Notes under the pieces: model-generated
What the model saw: the letters and a program-made list of their open reading frames with translations, nothing else
Databases searched by the model: none
What the model was told of the DNA's origin: nothing
NCBI RefSeq assembly: GCF_014839805.1
Contig: NC_051132.1
Span: 3,720,001-3,784,000 of the forward strand
Direction: 5' to 3'
DNA: 64,000 nt
DNA from: Manduca sexta
Lineage: Eukaryota; Arthropoda; Insecta; Lepidoptera; Sphingidae
Position numbers and translations under genes: made by a program
Shown: piece after piece, positions 63,712 through 64,000 of the stretch
Position numbering within the stretch: position 1 is the first letter of the stretch
How the letters are laid out: every line of letters starts with the position of its first letter

Positions 63712-64000
63712 AGTTTCAAATTTATGTTAGAAGCAATAAGGGGTCATGAAGATTAATTTGTAATTAATCTTACTTATTCATTTCGTAACATTATTTTCAT
63801 TAACAACATTAATTTTTTTACGGTAGTGTACTTCACTCGTCAGATCTTGGTTGAACCTAAATCGGACAAGTTTGATATTTATCCTTTCGAACAGAACTAT
63901 TTTTTATTGGGTGTTTACTATATATTCAACTACATCACAAAATGGACTGACTTTCTATAATACACGTCGTCGCTGTCCATGGGAATACACTCAATACATC

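Overview
This is a eukaryotic, AT-rich window with long introns and many short transposable elements. It looks like a moth or butterfly (Lepidoptera). The two recognisable genes have insect-type sequences and small exons. The intergenic DNA and introns carry repeat types that I associate with lepidopteran genomes: tRNA-derived SINEs ending in (TTA)n, Helitron-like elements ending in CTAG, and several MITEs. No bacterial operons, rRNA, tRNA genes or CRISPR arrays are visible.

Left part (83-11537, minus strand): a complete-looking ten-coding-exon gene for an MFS sugar-transporter-like protein of the insect Tret1-like/GLUT group. All ten exons join in frame across GT-AG introns to give 461 residues. 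The family signature motifs are present, but most of the polar residues that contact sugar in human GLUT1/GLUT3 are replaced. The last codon and stop overlap a near-perfect splice donor, so a further 3' exon beyond the window edge is possible.

Middle (26612-46382, plus strand): the NK1-class homeobox gene slouch (slou/S59/NK-1). It has three coding exons encoding 286 residues, with an 18.2 kb first intron and a 753-base second intron. The protein has a PVDLT motif (CtBP-type) and an FSVENIL motif (eh1/Groucho-type) in the N-terminus, an acidic linker, a homeodomain at residues 161-220 and a Pro/Gly/Tyr/His-rich tail. A GC-rich promoter region lies just upstream (about 25740-26593).

The 15 kb between the two genes, slou intron 1, and the 17.6 kb after slou contain no other gene I can name. 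They hold SINEs, MITEs and Helitron-like remnants alternating with unique, CpG-richer islands carrying homeodomain cores (TAATTA/TAATTG), E2F-like TTTCCCGCC sites and two candidate core promoters. Islands of this kind fit the regulatory landscape expected around a developmental homeobox gene, but that is inference. One unassigned exon-like segment (19104-19199, minus) and one candidate TATA promoter with a tiny first exon (52373-52516, plus) are the best leads for unannotated transcripts. I did not find a convincing novel multi-gene system.
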